Shown piece after piece: positions 44,692-56,386 of a stretch of 64,000 bases of DNA. Within the stretch, counting starts at the first letter, position 1, and every line of letters starts with the position of its first letter. The notes under the pieces are model-generated. The model was not told where the DNA came from and ran no database searches. It saw nothing but the letters and a program-made list of their open reading frames with translations. This stretch comes from Ganoderma boninense (lineage: Eukaryota; Basidiomycota; Agaricomycetes; Polyporales; Polyporaceae). Made by a program: the position numbers and the translations under genes. The stretch is taken from positions 1,788,708 through 1,852,707 of the forward strand of contig CM035315.1 in the NCBI GenBank assembly GCA_002900995.3, in the 5' to 3' direction.

Positions 44692-46914
44692 TCATGCCCG
44701 TCGCACGCGCTTTACGTCCCCGCCCTCGCCGACCTCGAGAGGCAAGAACGGCTCACGCATCGCTCCGATCCCCGGCTGGTGGCCCGAGGTTCCGCTCCCG
44801 TTCGGTGGGTTCTGCAGGCCCATACCCTGCTGGCCACGGCGCGCCGACTGGAGGCCCCTAGTACCCACACGCATATACACGTCAGCGACCAAAAGGCTGA
44901 ACACAAGTAGCAAAGAAGCGGAGACTGACTGCATGATTTCCGCAGTTCGTTTGAGATTGCCTCCAGACGAACTGGAGCCACTGGGGCGTGGCGGCTGCCC
45001 ACGACTGGGTTGCTGCTGCTGTTGCTGTTGCTTTGGGAAAATACACTGTCAGCGGGGAATGTGCGCAAGAAGACGACGCCACATACCGCAGCCGGGAAGC
45101 TGAACCCGCCGCCCATGGAAGGCGTTCTGGCACGCTCGCCACTATGATTCGCGCTCGACGTAGCAGAGTTGCCTGGCCGCGAATAGGCGGCGCTCTGGTG
45201 GCGTTGGCGTGCGACGTCTGCGGTCGCGGTCCAACCAAGTTCCCAATTGACGTCGAGGTGGAAGCCTGGCCAGCATGCGCCGCAGCGTTCTGATGTGCTG
45301 CAGGAACCGCGCTGACGTTACCGCCGCTGCTGCCGTTCGTCTGGAGCCAGTTCGGTCTTGCAGCGAGCGCAGGATCGCGCACCGGCTCGTCCATGATCGC
45401 TGCGACACCGCGCGCTAGCTGCTTCTTCCGTCGCGGCGCCCACGCCCTCTTCGAAGTCGATCGGCCGCCCCACTCCGTCGTCGAGCCCGCCGAGGTCCAC
45501 CGTCGCGTACAGCGCGTCGTCATCCGACGGGAAGTGGTACTCGTCCTCCTGCGAGTCTACAGTCGCCACCGCCATCGCCTCCGGTGCTGCTGCCGCCGAC
45601 ATCGACGCAGAAGCAGACACGGAAGAAGACGAAGCTGCGGCAGCGCGAGCGGCCTCGTCCTCGCGCAGCTGCGCTTCCTGGGCTTCCTGGATGGCCTTCA
45701 GGCGCGCCGCATGCCGTTCTGCTGTTCGCTGCGCCATCCCACCCACGTTGGCTGGGGGTCGTCTCTGTGGCTCGGGCTCTTTGCCCTTCCCATTGGGAGT
45801 TGAGACGGCGATAGGGCGGTGGAAGGGTGCCGGGGGTGGTAGCATGGTAGAGGTCGGCTCGGGTTTGGCGATGGGACGAGAGGACCTGCACCTGCGATGG
45901 AGGAAGACGAGGCGGAGGAGGCGTGCTGAAGGGAGGAGCTTGACGTAGATGCCTGAGGCAGCTGGAGATGTTCGGTTTTGTCTCATCGAACTCGGGACGG
46001 CGGTGGAGGTCAGCCCGATCAAACTTGGGCTAATGGCGCTGGTCAGCTGGTTGTATGCGCATATACAGGGAGACGCACAGGTGGTACTTTGATCTTGACG
46101 ACCTCTTGGGTGTAAGATTTATCATACAGGCAGTTTCCCAAGCAGATTACCGAAGTTTCGTAGTGATCGCTTCACAGCATCCGTGACTGCCTCTTTCTTG
46201 CACTATATGCGCATTGGAAACATGTACGAGAGGTAGGGAGATGACGGCGTACCTTATCAAGAGCAGCACCCTTACTCTTCGAGTTTTCCAGCAGCCCATA
46301 TCCAACGTCTTCATGGAATACACCATCTCGGAGGGTCACCCGCACGATTGCAGTGACCCCGACATTGAAGCGGCGCGACTCTTCGTTGAAATCGACGAAG
46401 TCGATGGTGATATTGACGACGCTCGAACTCCAACCATTGAAGCCGAACCTAGTTTACGTTAGCACCTCTCCAATACCGCCATTAACAGCGCGCACTCACA
46501 CTTCGTTCGCGAGGTTGATAATCTTCCATCCTGCAAGTCCGATCAGCCCCTGGGCAAGTCGTGGAGCGGAGGGGACATACCTTCAGCATAGGTCAGCTTA
46601 GGGCCTCCTCCAGGGCCTGGTCTTTGTGAAATGTACTCCGGGCCGAGTCTCTTGTCGAGCTTCGCCTGAAGAGTCGCGATCTTCTTTGCGCTGTCCTCCG
46701 ATATATCCATGAACGAAGAATCCGAGAATGTGGAGAATTGCGATCCAAACGTGCTTCCACCACCGCTGGCGCTGAAAGAGCCGTGCATCTGGGGTGCGAA
46801 GGACATGGGGCCGTGAGTTGCGATATGGAGTGGTTGTCCGAAGGGGCCTCTGGGAGATTGTGCAGCCACGTAGGAGTTGGCCAGGTGCGCATTATAAGAG
46901 TCCGCGCTCGACAT
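44692..46914 (-). CDS. RAD52: DNA repair protein Rad52, with frame disruptions
   Basis: Rad52 loads Rad51 and anneals single strands in homologous recombination. Early exons: 46581..46914, 46500..46530, 46253..46448, 46079..46202, and one starting at 46029. The DNA-binding core is unmistakable: 'KLDKRLGPEYISQRPGPGGG', 'PKLTYAEGWKIINLANEVFG', 'FNGWSSSVVNITIDFVDFNE', 'YGLLENSKSKGAALDKCKKE', 'AVTDAVKRSLRNFGNLLG'. The disordered C-terminus keeps 'DEYHFPSDDDALYATVDLGG' and 'IDFEEGVG', and ends 'AMREPFLPLEVGEGGDVKRV'. Two breaks are seen: an extra A in the run at about 46133 (LLGN|CLYDKSYTQEVV), and loss of a CG dinucleotide near 45410 (SAR|GVAAIMDEP). A further frame change or small intron lies near 45890-45930. 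These are either sequence errors or a damaged gene. The downstream exon pattern (46029 to 44692) was not fully resolved. Confidence 0.88.
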
Positions 46915-48812
46915 CGACGCATATAGTCAAACTGGAGTCAAGAACAGAGACAGAAGGCAAGAAAGGCAAGGCGCTGTAAGACGTCGGAACCGGCGAGCAC
47001 TGGCAGCACCAAGGTTGGGAAAGCAAGGCCAGCTAGACGCGCGACGCGTCCAATTCGATCGCGTATCGGTCCCGTGAGAATGTGTGTCCATCACGTGGAT
47101 GGCCATGTCCGCAATCGTCGGAATCGAGTCAATCCGACTCAGTTGCGAACTCGCACTGTCCACGTCGCCTGTATGCGCATACATCCTTGCTTTCTATCAT
47201 TGACGGCTTCTCCGCCTCAAAGGAGTCAGCTTCTGCCCTCTTCATAACAACAATCGTCGGTTCAGCGCTGTTCGAGCCTGATCAACAATGCCAAGTCTCT
47301 CATCATCAATCTTCAATTCCCGCCCGACTTCACGAGAGAAAGATGTTGGTCGTCTTATGGGGTATGAAAGATTTCATTTTGTTGAGTGACACAAATATCC
47401 TGACGCCGGGTCAAAGGTTCAGATGCTAATACTCTTCAGAACGACCACTGTCCCGAAAATTCATTATGGCGTTGAAACGCCCCAAGCCCACCTCTCCCCT
47501 CCTTGTCCCAGATAAAGCAGGCGGCCAGCCTTCGCATTTAAGGCCATACCACAACGTGCAACTGCCGATATACTTCAAGGAGGGGCAGGTGCCGCAACAT
47601 TCTGATGTGGGTCGGTTTTGCTATATCGCCCCATGGAGAAGTAAGTCGTACGGCAAAGCGAATTTCCCTCCCGAAGTCCTTTTCTTACCAATGCCTTTCA
47701 AAGCCGTCTCCTGTCCTCCATGCATGCCTCCAGGTAGCATGTCGTCATGGCAGAGACAGAAGCCATTTCCATTGCCGACTTCTTGTAAGTTGTCCCAGCG
47801 GGCAGTCTCCGAAGATCCTGGATATCTTGACGTTTCTCCAGATTCCTTGAAGAGATCAACTATTACGCGTCCATAGATCACTCTTCTCGTCTACGGTTGT
47901 TTCTTGACGACTGAACTACGGCGCATACAGCTCTCATACATCATGACTACTTCCTCGACCGCGAGATTGCCTTCTCCCTGTCGCTTATTTTCTTCGCCGT
48001 ACGCGAATCCACACTGCCGGGGATCTCTTCCTGCTCAATCGGTGGTCGGAAGGAACAATTTCTGTGCGCCGCTCATTCTGTAGCGAACCTACCTGGCGAG
48101 AAGGGACCCAGTCTTCGTTCCGTTTCTCAGAGGTGCGTCCGTCCGAATATGTGACTTACCTCGGAGCACTATTCAGTTGACGCCGTGAACTACCGCAGCT
48201 GTGCTGTCCTCCGCAGCGAGATCACCCTTGCTCTGTAGTGACCACGGCTAGGGCTGGTGTGTTCTTTACCTGTCTTCCACGTCTTTACCAACTTTGGCTG
48301 CGCAGTGTTCTCCGCGGCAAGGGCCTTTGCGATGTGTGACGGGAGGTATTGCATCCTTGGTACCCTACTGCTCTGCGGTATCATCAACCCCCATCATCAC
48401 ATTGGTAAGCTTGCTTCCTATAATTGACCACTATCTGGGGGTGGGAAGCTCAACTGGACTGCGATGAGTCTTTGAAGTGATGCAGCAGAGTTCGTCAATG
48501 GCTTACCCATCCTGACTTGCACGGTGGGCGTTACGATCTCCGCAGAGGTCTTCGAGAAGCTGAGCATCTCGAATCTCCTCGTCTTTTCGCTACGGAGCTA
48601 ACAACCATCGCAGTTGTGAGCATTCCCCACTTCTAGTCATCCAATCCGTGTTGCTTGAGCGCATATTGGAACTTCCTTCCCAGGGATGATCGGAGCCCGT
48701 GTCGCAGTGATAGTCGGTCATGGATGTTGCGGCGTCGATCCATTGGACATGGATACAAGCGTGGTCGCTCGAGATTTCCTGTATCAAGTCCAATGACGCT
48801 ATCACGACGACA
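46915..48812. other. Accessory stretch, only weak coding hints
   Basis: The plus-strand frame 47466-47876 (MALKRPKPTSPLLVPDKAGG) and the fragment near 47930-48120 (YFLDREIAFSLSLIFFAVRE) could be exons of one or two genes, but no family is recognised and junctions are unclear. 48180-48810 has no feature of note. Confidence 0.35.
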
Positions 48813-49691
48813 CTACTGAGCAATGGTCAATGCAGAAACACCTCGAACTTCCGTCCTCATTAGCTGACCATGATGCAGCAACTCTCGCTCCGGGGGGCTT
48901 TCTGCGACTACGCGGTGCGGACGGCACGCCCTTGCCTTGCCCTCCGCCGGTCGTCCGCTCGAAATCTCGACCGTTGTGAGCTGTCGCCGCACTGGCCGTG
49001 GAGACAATGGCGTTATTGGAGACGAAGGATTGTTCTCTCCTCGTGGTTGAAGCGGCGTGCGACGAGGCGTGTATATTGGGCTTGGGGGACCGCGCGTGAG
49101 TATCGGGGATTGGATCGGGAGGGCTGCGGACTCGGAGAGCATCGCCTGGGCGCGCAGACGCGTCGCCACGTCCTCGAGCCGTGCGTCATGTTCCTGCGAC
49201 GGAGATTGGTTGCGAGGGTTGCGGAGTCCGGACTCATCATCTGTTCGTCTGGCGGATGTCTTGATGCGGTCCACGCCGGGCGCATGGAGTTCGACGATGA
49301 ACTGGGAGGAGGTGTGCATGTTTGTCGCATCGGACGTCGCGGACTCAGAGAGGGTGTCGCGCCCCGGCGTGAGCGTGTACGACTTGCGCGTGGACAGCGC
49401 GGAATCGCCAGAGTCCGCATGTGCTGCTCCTCGGGAACCTGTTAGAGGCTCGTCAGTGACTAGACTTGCATCGTCTTGAGAGGCAGTGACCGACGTACTG
49501 AGAGAAATGATCGTTGCTCTGTTCTGACCACGCCGGTGTTGATGCCACCACCACCACCATCCTCCGCCGACCGCAAGGAGAAGGACGCAGCCCGCAACGG
49601 CGACACCGATTATCGCGTTCGGGACCATCGTGGGCGAACTGCCATTCTGGCCCAAAGGGGGCGCCGCGTTTCGGGATGTCGTACGAGTCAT
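48813..49691 (-). CDS. Single-pass membrane protein, unknown function
   Basis: Open frame of 292 codons from ATG 49691. A short Ser/Thr-rich N-terminal segment is followed by one strong membrane helix (AIIGVAVAGCVLLLAVGGGW, residues about 27-48) capped by a run of Trp and then a basic stop-transfer segment (HQHRRGQNR). The remaining 230 residues are Ser/Pro/Thr-rich and probably cytoplasmic (PILTRGPPSPIYTPRRTPLQ). Agaricomycetes have many such proteins, usually with a secreted Ser/Thr-rich ectodomain in front. Here that ectodomain and signal peptide are missing, so an upstream exon (to about 49870) may have been lost or missed. Confidence 0.6.
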   Translation of the reverse strand: MTRTTSRNAAPPLGQNGSSPTMVPNAIIGVAVAGCVLLLAVGGGWWWWWHQHRRGQNRATIISLSTSVTASQDDASLVTDEPLTGSRGAAHADSGDSALSTRKSYTLTPGRDTLSESATSDATNMHTSSQFIVELHAPGVDRIKTSARRTDDESGLRNPRNQSPSQEHDARLEDVATRLRAQAMLSESAALPIQSPILTRGPPSPIYTPRRTPLQPRGENNPSSPITPLSPRPVRRQLTTVEISSGRPAEGKARACRPHRVVAESPPERELLHHGQLMRTEVRGVSALTIAQ

Positions 49692-50558
49692 GAGTGGTGG
49701 TTGGAGAAGACCTCAACTGGAGGCAGGTCGTTGGGGTCTTGGTGGAAGTCTGAAGACGCCAGAGGAAGAGAACTGCTAGCGGCGCGAGCTCAGGCCGGAA
49801 GAGTTGCTGCGTCCCCTCCGTTCCGGAGAAGCAAGTTGATTAAATCCCCGACTCCGAATCGTTAATAGTATAGTGACGATCGCGACGCGGATCACAGATG
49901 AGATCGCGCAGCCAAGCGTACGAAGAAGCAAGGGGAGAGAGAAGGCAGGGTGCCCGAGTGTGTCTGCAACTGGCAGTCAATGAACAGAAGCGGGGAGTTG
50001 CCATCAGCGACGAGCAGGCGGGGGCGCGAGATCAGCCGCCCCCTTCCTGGGCAGGCAAGGGGGTGTGCACAGGATACATTGTGGTCATCAGGCTTGAATT
50101 GAGCCATGGGTAATTACCTATGAGCACCCAAGTTATTATGCCGATATGTGTGGCATTGGTAATCACTGTGTAGACTCCAAAGGATGCTTGATTATTGGGT
50201 TGTGTTGGTACTCTGCTGTGGAATTTGTATATGTACTCTATAGCAACAAGCTGATATCCTGTCAGTACATAATTATCAATTATGAACACTGATGTCTCAT
50301 TGTGCACATTCCATGACCCAAATGACAAAGCATAGAAAAAGATAATCATATCTGCATGCATGTAGATTTATTCATACAATACACCTTCAGAAGTGCTAGT
50401 ATGATCCAATTCCTCCTTGTTGTTGTTACAAAGTTGAATATTGTATCTATCTCTGTGTAGCTGAGAGACTCAACTTCCTAGGACATGGCATAGAAATTAC
50501 TCAGTGGATCCAAGGCAAAACCAATGTTGTATGATATAAAAGTGTTTTCACACTTACT
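49692..50558. other. Intergenic, turning AT-rich and CpG-poor from about 50110
   Basis: A minus-strand frame at 50032-50361 has no known family. The composition break near 50110 marks the start of the CpG-depleted tract that continues through the zinc-finger gene. Confidence 0.45.
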
Positions 50559-51989
50559 TCATTGTTTCCTGTTGTAAGCAGTTGGCATGTTTCCATGTTC
50601 AACAGGATGTTGCCTTTGAATGTGGGAGTTGAGGTCATGCTTCCGGCTGAAACCTTTTTCTGCCTTCTGACACCCAAGAAAGGGACACATGAAAAGGGCG
50701 CTTTTCAAGATGTACAGTTTCATGGTGAACCTTCAAGTTGTTGGTACGAGCAAAGGCTTTAGATTTGATCAGCTATGCTCATCCTAGACTTGGTAGCAGA
50801 TTAGCAGGCTGACCTTTCTTGCATCCAATCCATGTGCAAGCAAAGACCTTCTTTGTTGACTGTATGCGCTGTTTCTTGCCACTGGTCGCCGGCTTCTTAG
50901 ATGGATCCATGTCATGGACATAAGCCTTACTAGCAATCTCCTTGGTCCAGTATAGTGAAGCAGTGGTGATGATAGTGGGACACCATCATAGTGTCTAGAT
51001 GCCTGCATGCAGCTACCCAAACTCAGAGCATTGGTTGGGGCAACATGGGAGTGCTGCCCCCACAGTTGCTCTGGGTTAGATAGGGAATTTTCCAAGCAGA
51101 TTGAATCTGCATTTGGAATTGGCATGCTAAGCAAAGATGGGTTGATACCTATATGATCAAGAGGAAATGCTGTTCCTCCCTGGTCCACATTGGCATCATA
51201 TAACCACTGACCACCAGCCCCAGGGCTCACATGTGAGATGACCTCCTCCTGGTGGACAGAAAGGGAGGAAGAAGCTGGAAGGTAGTGGTGACTTGGCAAA
51301 GGGATTGAATGGACATCCGCTGCTGCAGCACAAGGGTGATGCTGCCACAGCGGGGGCACGTAGCCAGATAAAATAGAAGGAGAGGGATAGGTAGAGGTGA
51401 TCGTGGATGTGAATGTGGCCTGCCTACTGAAACTGAACCCCAAGCCTTGAAGGCTTCCACTTGGACTCCTCGACATGGTGTCTGTCCTGCCATCCACACT
51501 GATCGTAGAATGGTCTGAGCTGTAATACTCAGAAAATGCGGATGGCGTTGACTCGGAGTAGACCTCGGAGTCAGCGCTGGGATCAGCGCTGAGAGCTGAT
51601 GTTCCTCGGCACTCAGGGAGAGGACGCGTCCAGCAGTCAGGGAAGGGGAACGAGTCATCGTTGGTCGGACATCCGGAGAACGCAATGTCGACATCGGACT
51701 CGAAATCCTGGATTCCGAGGGCGGAACGGAGATGTTGCTGTACTACGATCTGCTGAGGTTCTCGCCGACCACTGGCCTTCAAGTCAGGCGGAGCGGTTGC
51801 AAGAGGATCATCGATAGGGGGAGAAACATGGTATGATTTGAAGGTAGCGTCAGGCTGGATCGAAGGTAGAGACGTCTGATCGGAGGTAGAGACGTCGGAA
51901 GTGGAGACGCGGAACTCCGGGGGCGAGGACTCGGAGGAGCTGCCGAATGACGCTCGTCGAACTCGTCCGTCCACCGGGAATATGTACAA
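50559..51989 (-). CDS. C2H2 zinc-finger transcription factor, two fingers, frame break in finger 2
   Basis: complement(join(50559..50756, 50814..51989)). The long first exon encodes a disordered, Ser/Pro/Asp-rich activation-type region (from MYIFPVDGRVRRASF). The intron (GTCAGC..CTAAAG, with a TGCTAAT branch-like site) splits finger 1, 'FACTWIGCKKAFARTNNLKV' + HHETVH (C-x4-C-x12-H-x4-H). Finger 2 follows, 'CPFLGCQKAEKGFSRKHDLN' + SHIQRQH (C-x4-C-x12-H-x4-H), then a short tail to TGA 50559. Between HLEKRPFH and CPFLGC one extra base (about 50684-50690) breaks the frame. It should bind DNA in the nucleus if intact. The part below about 51540 is strongly CpG-depleted although still open, unlike the N-terminal part. 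Confidence 0.72.
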
Positions 51990-52375
51990 AGCACACTTTT
52001 ACCGCAGCTGCACTCTCGCTTCTCAGACTCCATGGCTCAATCCTCTCTCCGAAAATGTCGAGCTGCGCAGAGCCCCTTCATGAGAGCCTGCGGTCGTATG
52101 AAGTGCCACATATGCACGTATTGACCCACAATGCTGGAATGTCTCAGGCTGTCGGACCTCGGTTGCTGGAAGACCTGGAAGCAGTCATAGAAATACCGCA
52201 GCAGTTCAAGGGGAAGAACGCACTTGTCAAGTTTCTCTTGGGGGTAGAAAGGGGATGGACGGAAAGTTGCAAATGCCGGAGAGGTGTGTAAACATCAGAT
52301 ATTTCGCCGAAGCATCGTTGACGAGCACTGCGGGTCGAAACTTCAAGGTACACTGTGTATGGTATTCAAGCCCAT

Positions 52376-54303
52376 TTACTCCAGTTGAAACACAAGAATT
52401 GTGAAAGAATGCTCGCGGAACGTCCATCGTCCGCCCCATGGTGCAGTGCGTGTCTTCACACTTACTTCCTTCTCCTTGCCCCAGTTGTTCCGTGCCTTCA
52501 CGTCCGCATGCCACAGCTCGTGGACTTCTGCGTGTGCGCCAACACGTTCAAATGCTAGGCGTATGGGAACGTCGTAGCTCACAGTCTCGCTCCGATTCAC
52601 AACTGCGATTCGGAGACTGCGTGACTTTGTCTCCGGGTCGATGTGCAAGACGGCTGAGACGTCCAGATCATTGGGAAAGCCCTTGATGCTTGGTATCCAA
52701 CGTGGAAGTGTTTCTCCTGAAAACCTTGGTGACGTGACTGATATGTTGACAGAGATTCCACCGCGCATATACTTGGAGAAGAGGCAGAGCGGCCAGTAGA
52801 TGGTCTGCCGGAACAATCCCGTTGCACTGGGTGCATCGCGTGAGCTTTCTACTCATGGCCTTACGTTCGCGGGCAAAACCGTCACGCACCTGGTTACGAC
52901 GGGCGAGATAACATTTACACTCTGCGCGATACACGCTATGTCTACCACATCAGCCTGGCGCACGAAGACGTTCAGCCAAGAAGCCATTGCCAGAGCATCC
53001 GCCAAGTTGTAGAACTGCTCAAGCCCATTCTCAGGGGTTCCTCCCGGGCCATTATGTGAGTCGAGGTGTCGTTGCAGCGTCATGGGTGGGGCACGTACCA
53101 GCTGCTCATCCCAGACACCATACTCGTCGAATGCGACCTTGATCGATTTGCTTATGCCCTTACCAAACCGCTACGAAAATCTCAGTGCGCGTGTTCGCTA
53201 GTACTGAAAATGGCACCCACCGCCTTGTTGATCAATCCTTTGCAGACTTCAATTGAGTACTCTGCGGCATCGGGCCCATACACGGACCTCCCATACTCCC
53301 TCTCAGTCTGCGACCTATCCCGCAGGCCCAAATCCTGTGTACAGGTGGATGCTGGACAGCGTCAATGGCCGGCCCGCACGTTCTCGTCGACCTGGCGCAC
53401 CTGTGCATATCAACCTTGTCTACCAACTCGTCTAACACGATTCCATCCCAATAGCTTAGGCCTGTCTCGCCGCATCCCACCAAGATGACGCTCGGATCGA
53501 CCAGGCGGATGGCGTGAGCCCATTGACGTGCTTTCGTCGCATACGCAGTGGCGGATTGCTGCCCGACTTGCCATTCTCCCCAAACCTCGTTTCCAAGGCC
53601 CCAGTACTTCACACCGTACGCTTCATCGTGCCCTGTATACTTCCGCCGTAGGTCCGCGTAGTATCTGGTCGTCTGTCAGTCATACAGTGGTGCCGTATGA
53701 GCTGCAGTACTGACGTATCTCCCGTCCCGTTACAATACTCGATCCATTGCAGAGCGTCTTCGAGCGTGCCGGTGCCCATGTTCAACACGATGTATGGCTC
53801 CGTTCTCGCAGCGCGACACCACGCAATGAATCTTCACGACAGCAACATGCTCAGGCTCTGCAGCTACTAAGAAGGATCAGTTGCACTCACTCGTCAGTCC
53901 CGAATTGATTGCTCTCCTCTCCATTCCACGCGAGCTCGGGCCTCCTCTTCCGCTCCTCCTGCGGCCCGATCCCATCCTTCCAGTTATACGAGCTTACGAA
54001 GTTGCCGCCTGGCCAGCGAACGAGCGGAACATGCAGCTCGTCCCGCAGGACCTCCAAGACGTCGGCCCGGAAACCTTCTGGCGTTAGTAGTTCTGGTGGG
54101 GTTTCCGTGAAGTGCTCCTCGGGGCATGGCTTGCGCGAGGTGTGGGGAAAGGTCGTCCGCGTGGAGGGCAGGATGCCCCCGTAGATGCAACGTCCGAGGT
54201 GCTCGAGGAAGCCTGAGAAGATGTACTGCGAGACGGGGCCTATCGGAGAGGAGGGGAAGATGTCTATCGCAGGTGAGGTTTGCTCCGTCGTTGCGTCCGT
54301 CAT
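52376..54303 (-). CDS. GH51 alpha-L-arabinofuranosidase (intracellular type)
   Basis: Exons: 53891..54303, 53715..53831, 53665 intron end..53401-53664 exon, 53221..53351, 52890..53170, 52376..52826. It removes arabinofuranose from arabinan and arabinoxylan. Family blocks are '[20 protein letters not shown]', '[20 protein letters not shown]', '[20 protein letters not shown]' (GNEVWG holds the acid/base Glu), '[14 protein letters not shown]' (nucleophile Glu) and the beta-rich C-terminus ending FTILVFQLE. The start [16 protein letters not shown] has no signal peptide, so an intracellular role on short oligosaccharides is likely. One extra base in the A run at 53330-53332 breaks the frame inside [19 protein letters not shown]. 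It is either an error or a disabling lesion. The upstream 430 bp before EH4 presumably hold its promoter. Confidence 0.88.
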
Positions 54304-54731
54304 CTTGGCGTTAGGGTCTAACGTAGAGAGACGGGTGATATAGGACCAAGGGTAGGATGCGACGTGGATGCGAGTGATTGATAATGAGTCGGACTGCTCC
54401 ACTCTTGCTGGGTAAATGTGGATACACACACGGTCCGAGCGACCGGTGAGTTTCAATAGGCATGGCCATGATATCCCGGATCTGCGAGGCTATTCCGTTC
54501 GACAAACATTAGGCATGATTGACAAACGACCTGGGATATTGATGGACGTCAGTATTCATGGCGCTCTGGGAGATCGACATGGTTTTCCAGGCATGCATAT
54601 GTGACAATGTACGTTAAAAACTCAGTATTGTCGCTGTAGCAATGTCCAATCGACCTTAACTTAGCGCATGAGTGCCTTTGCAACTCGTCTGTTCAGCGCC
54701 TACCGGCCATCGTCGGAGGTCTCTCCACACC

Positions 54732-56386
54732 TCACGTGTCGTACCCTGTCTTCCCTGAAACGACACCATACGCCGGTCCGCCCTTCGCATACATCTTGCG
54801 GAGGTCCCCAGCAAGCTTCTCTGGGACCTCGAACGCAGCGAAGTGCCCTCCCACGTCGTGCTCCGACTCGAACACGAGCTTCCCAAGCATATTCGACCAC
54901 CTGTTTGTTATAAATGCAGAGTGAGAACACACCCCGCACAGGATAAAGAGCTGTATGCGTACGCCTTGGGGAAGTGCACGAGCTCCGCGGGGAAGTAGGA
55001 CACGCCGACCGGGACGGACGTCCAACCGCCAAGCTTGGGGAGCGGCTGCATGCCCCCGTCGGTCATCTCATAGTATATCCGAGCCGACGCCACTGGGCCG
55101 GCGCGCGAGAACCAGTAGATTGATATCCACTCGATGACTGGCAGCGCGCGATGTCTTCATGTGAGATAAACGGCGTGTGCTGTTGAAGCGAGGCGACGCA
55201 CCTTCATCGTCGGTCCAGGGATACTTGTCCGTCCATCCGACGAGCTTTTCGTAGATCCATCCAAGCAGCCCAACCGGAGAGTCAGCAAGACCGTACCCCA
55301 GTGTTTGTGGACGGGTTGATTGCTGCGTCAGATAACCCCGCCCGCTGACCATCCATCGTGACGTCACGGCCAGCCTGCGCTGAGCCGCCTTGTCAAAAGG
55401 TAGCGTGAGGAAGGTTTTTGCGTAGAGGAGAGGGAATTTGGATAGTGTAGGCGGACTGCAGCTGAGGGTCCATTAACGATAAGTTCTTTTACATCCATCG
55501 AGCGAAGTGGGCTGACGTACAAAGGCATGTTTGTGTGCCATGCTTTAACATGCTTGTGTCCGTATTGATGCACTGTATGCGTGCCGAGCTACCTCAAAGA
55601 TATGAGAATAACAACACCAAAAAAGGGGGATCGTTCATACAATGTGGCCCCAATCACCGCCTTGATAGACTGTATGCGTGCGAGAAGGTGAGGCGCGCAC
55701 GTAAAGCTTCATGTACACATTAAAACTCACCATATTCGCTGTATCCGAGAGACAACATGAGCTTATTAAGTAGCTATATGCGTGCAAAACGTTCACAGCA
55801 GGTTCCACGAGAGGAATGTGTGCCATCGCAACGTACTTCAGCGTACTGTGGTCCCTTGAACCCGAGCTTGTGCGGAGCCTCCGAGAATCCGAACCCAGGC
55901 AAGCTCGGCGCGACAACATGGAAACTTGGTTGATCGCCTCCGCCTGCGGTCAGCAGCGGGAGCACCTTCTTCACCTCTAGAAAATGTCCGGGCCCTATAA
56001 GGTGAGGTAAAGGCATCTGGGAGCGTTCGCCTGATATAACGGAGCTGCCACGTACACCCGTGGACGAACAGCAGCGGGATTGCGCCCTTGACCTCGCTCG
56101 TTTGATGCACATAGTGCACGTTCAGCGTCCCGAACCCATCCACGTCGATGTCGCGCGTGAACATCGGCAGCTTGTTGATCTCCGCCTCGGCCTTCCTCCA
56201 GTCGAACCCACTCTTCCAGTGCGCGGTCAACCTCTTGACGTCGGCGAGCGGTGAACCATAGTCCCAGCCCGCACCATCCAATTCGTCTGGGAAGCGAGCA
56301 GTCTCAAGCCTGCGATGAAGCAGCTCAAGGTCAGTGTCCGGGACTGCGACCTGGAAGGGCTTTTCCTTGCTTGTCGTGTCCGACAT
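54732..56386 (-). CDS. EH4: microsomal-type epoxide hydrolase
   Basis: Exons (minus): 56056..56386, 55837..55994, 55731..55773, 55641..55669, 55521..55588, 55202..55461, 54963..55137, 54732..54900 (410 residues). Starts MSDTTSKEKPFQVAVPDTDL. HGWPGHFLE (its first intron begins GTACGT), [41 protein letters not shown] and [14 protein letters not shown] are all in place. Exon 6 keeps its 260-bp length only with the acceptor at 55462-55463, not the nearby CTGCAG. Transcribed toward GH51, tail-to-head. Confidence 0.92.

Noticed and set aside
44882..46022. Three long overlapping frames as separate proteins
   Set aside because: They are the RAD52 C-terminal region in different frames plus antisense shadows; the Rad52 motifs step from one frame to another at indels.
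49013..49479. Arg/Ser-rich frames on both strands inside 48813-49691
   Set aside because: GC-rich shadows of the membrane-protein frame, which alone has a membrane helix and coherent composition.
52890..53170. An intron in GH51 after VWDEQL beginning GTACGT
   Set aside because: The sequence stays open in frame to [11 protein letters not shown] and no suitable acceptor restores the frame.
55450..55461. EH4 exon 6 starting at the later CTGCAG acceptor
   Set aside because: It would shorten the exon by six bases, whereas the upstream acceptor gives the 260-bp length shared by all paralogues.
56060..56254. Plus-strand frame DEQQRDCALDLARLMHIV and its copies at 36741, 42338 and 58790
   Set aside because: Antisense shadow of hydrolase exon 1; it recurs only because the hydrolases are paralogues.
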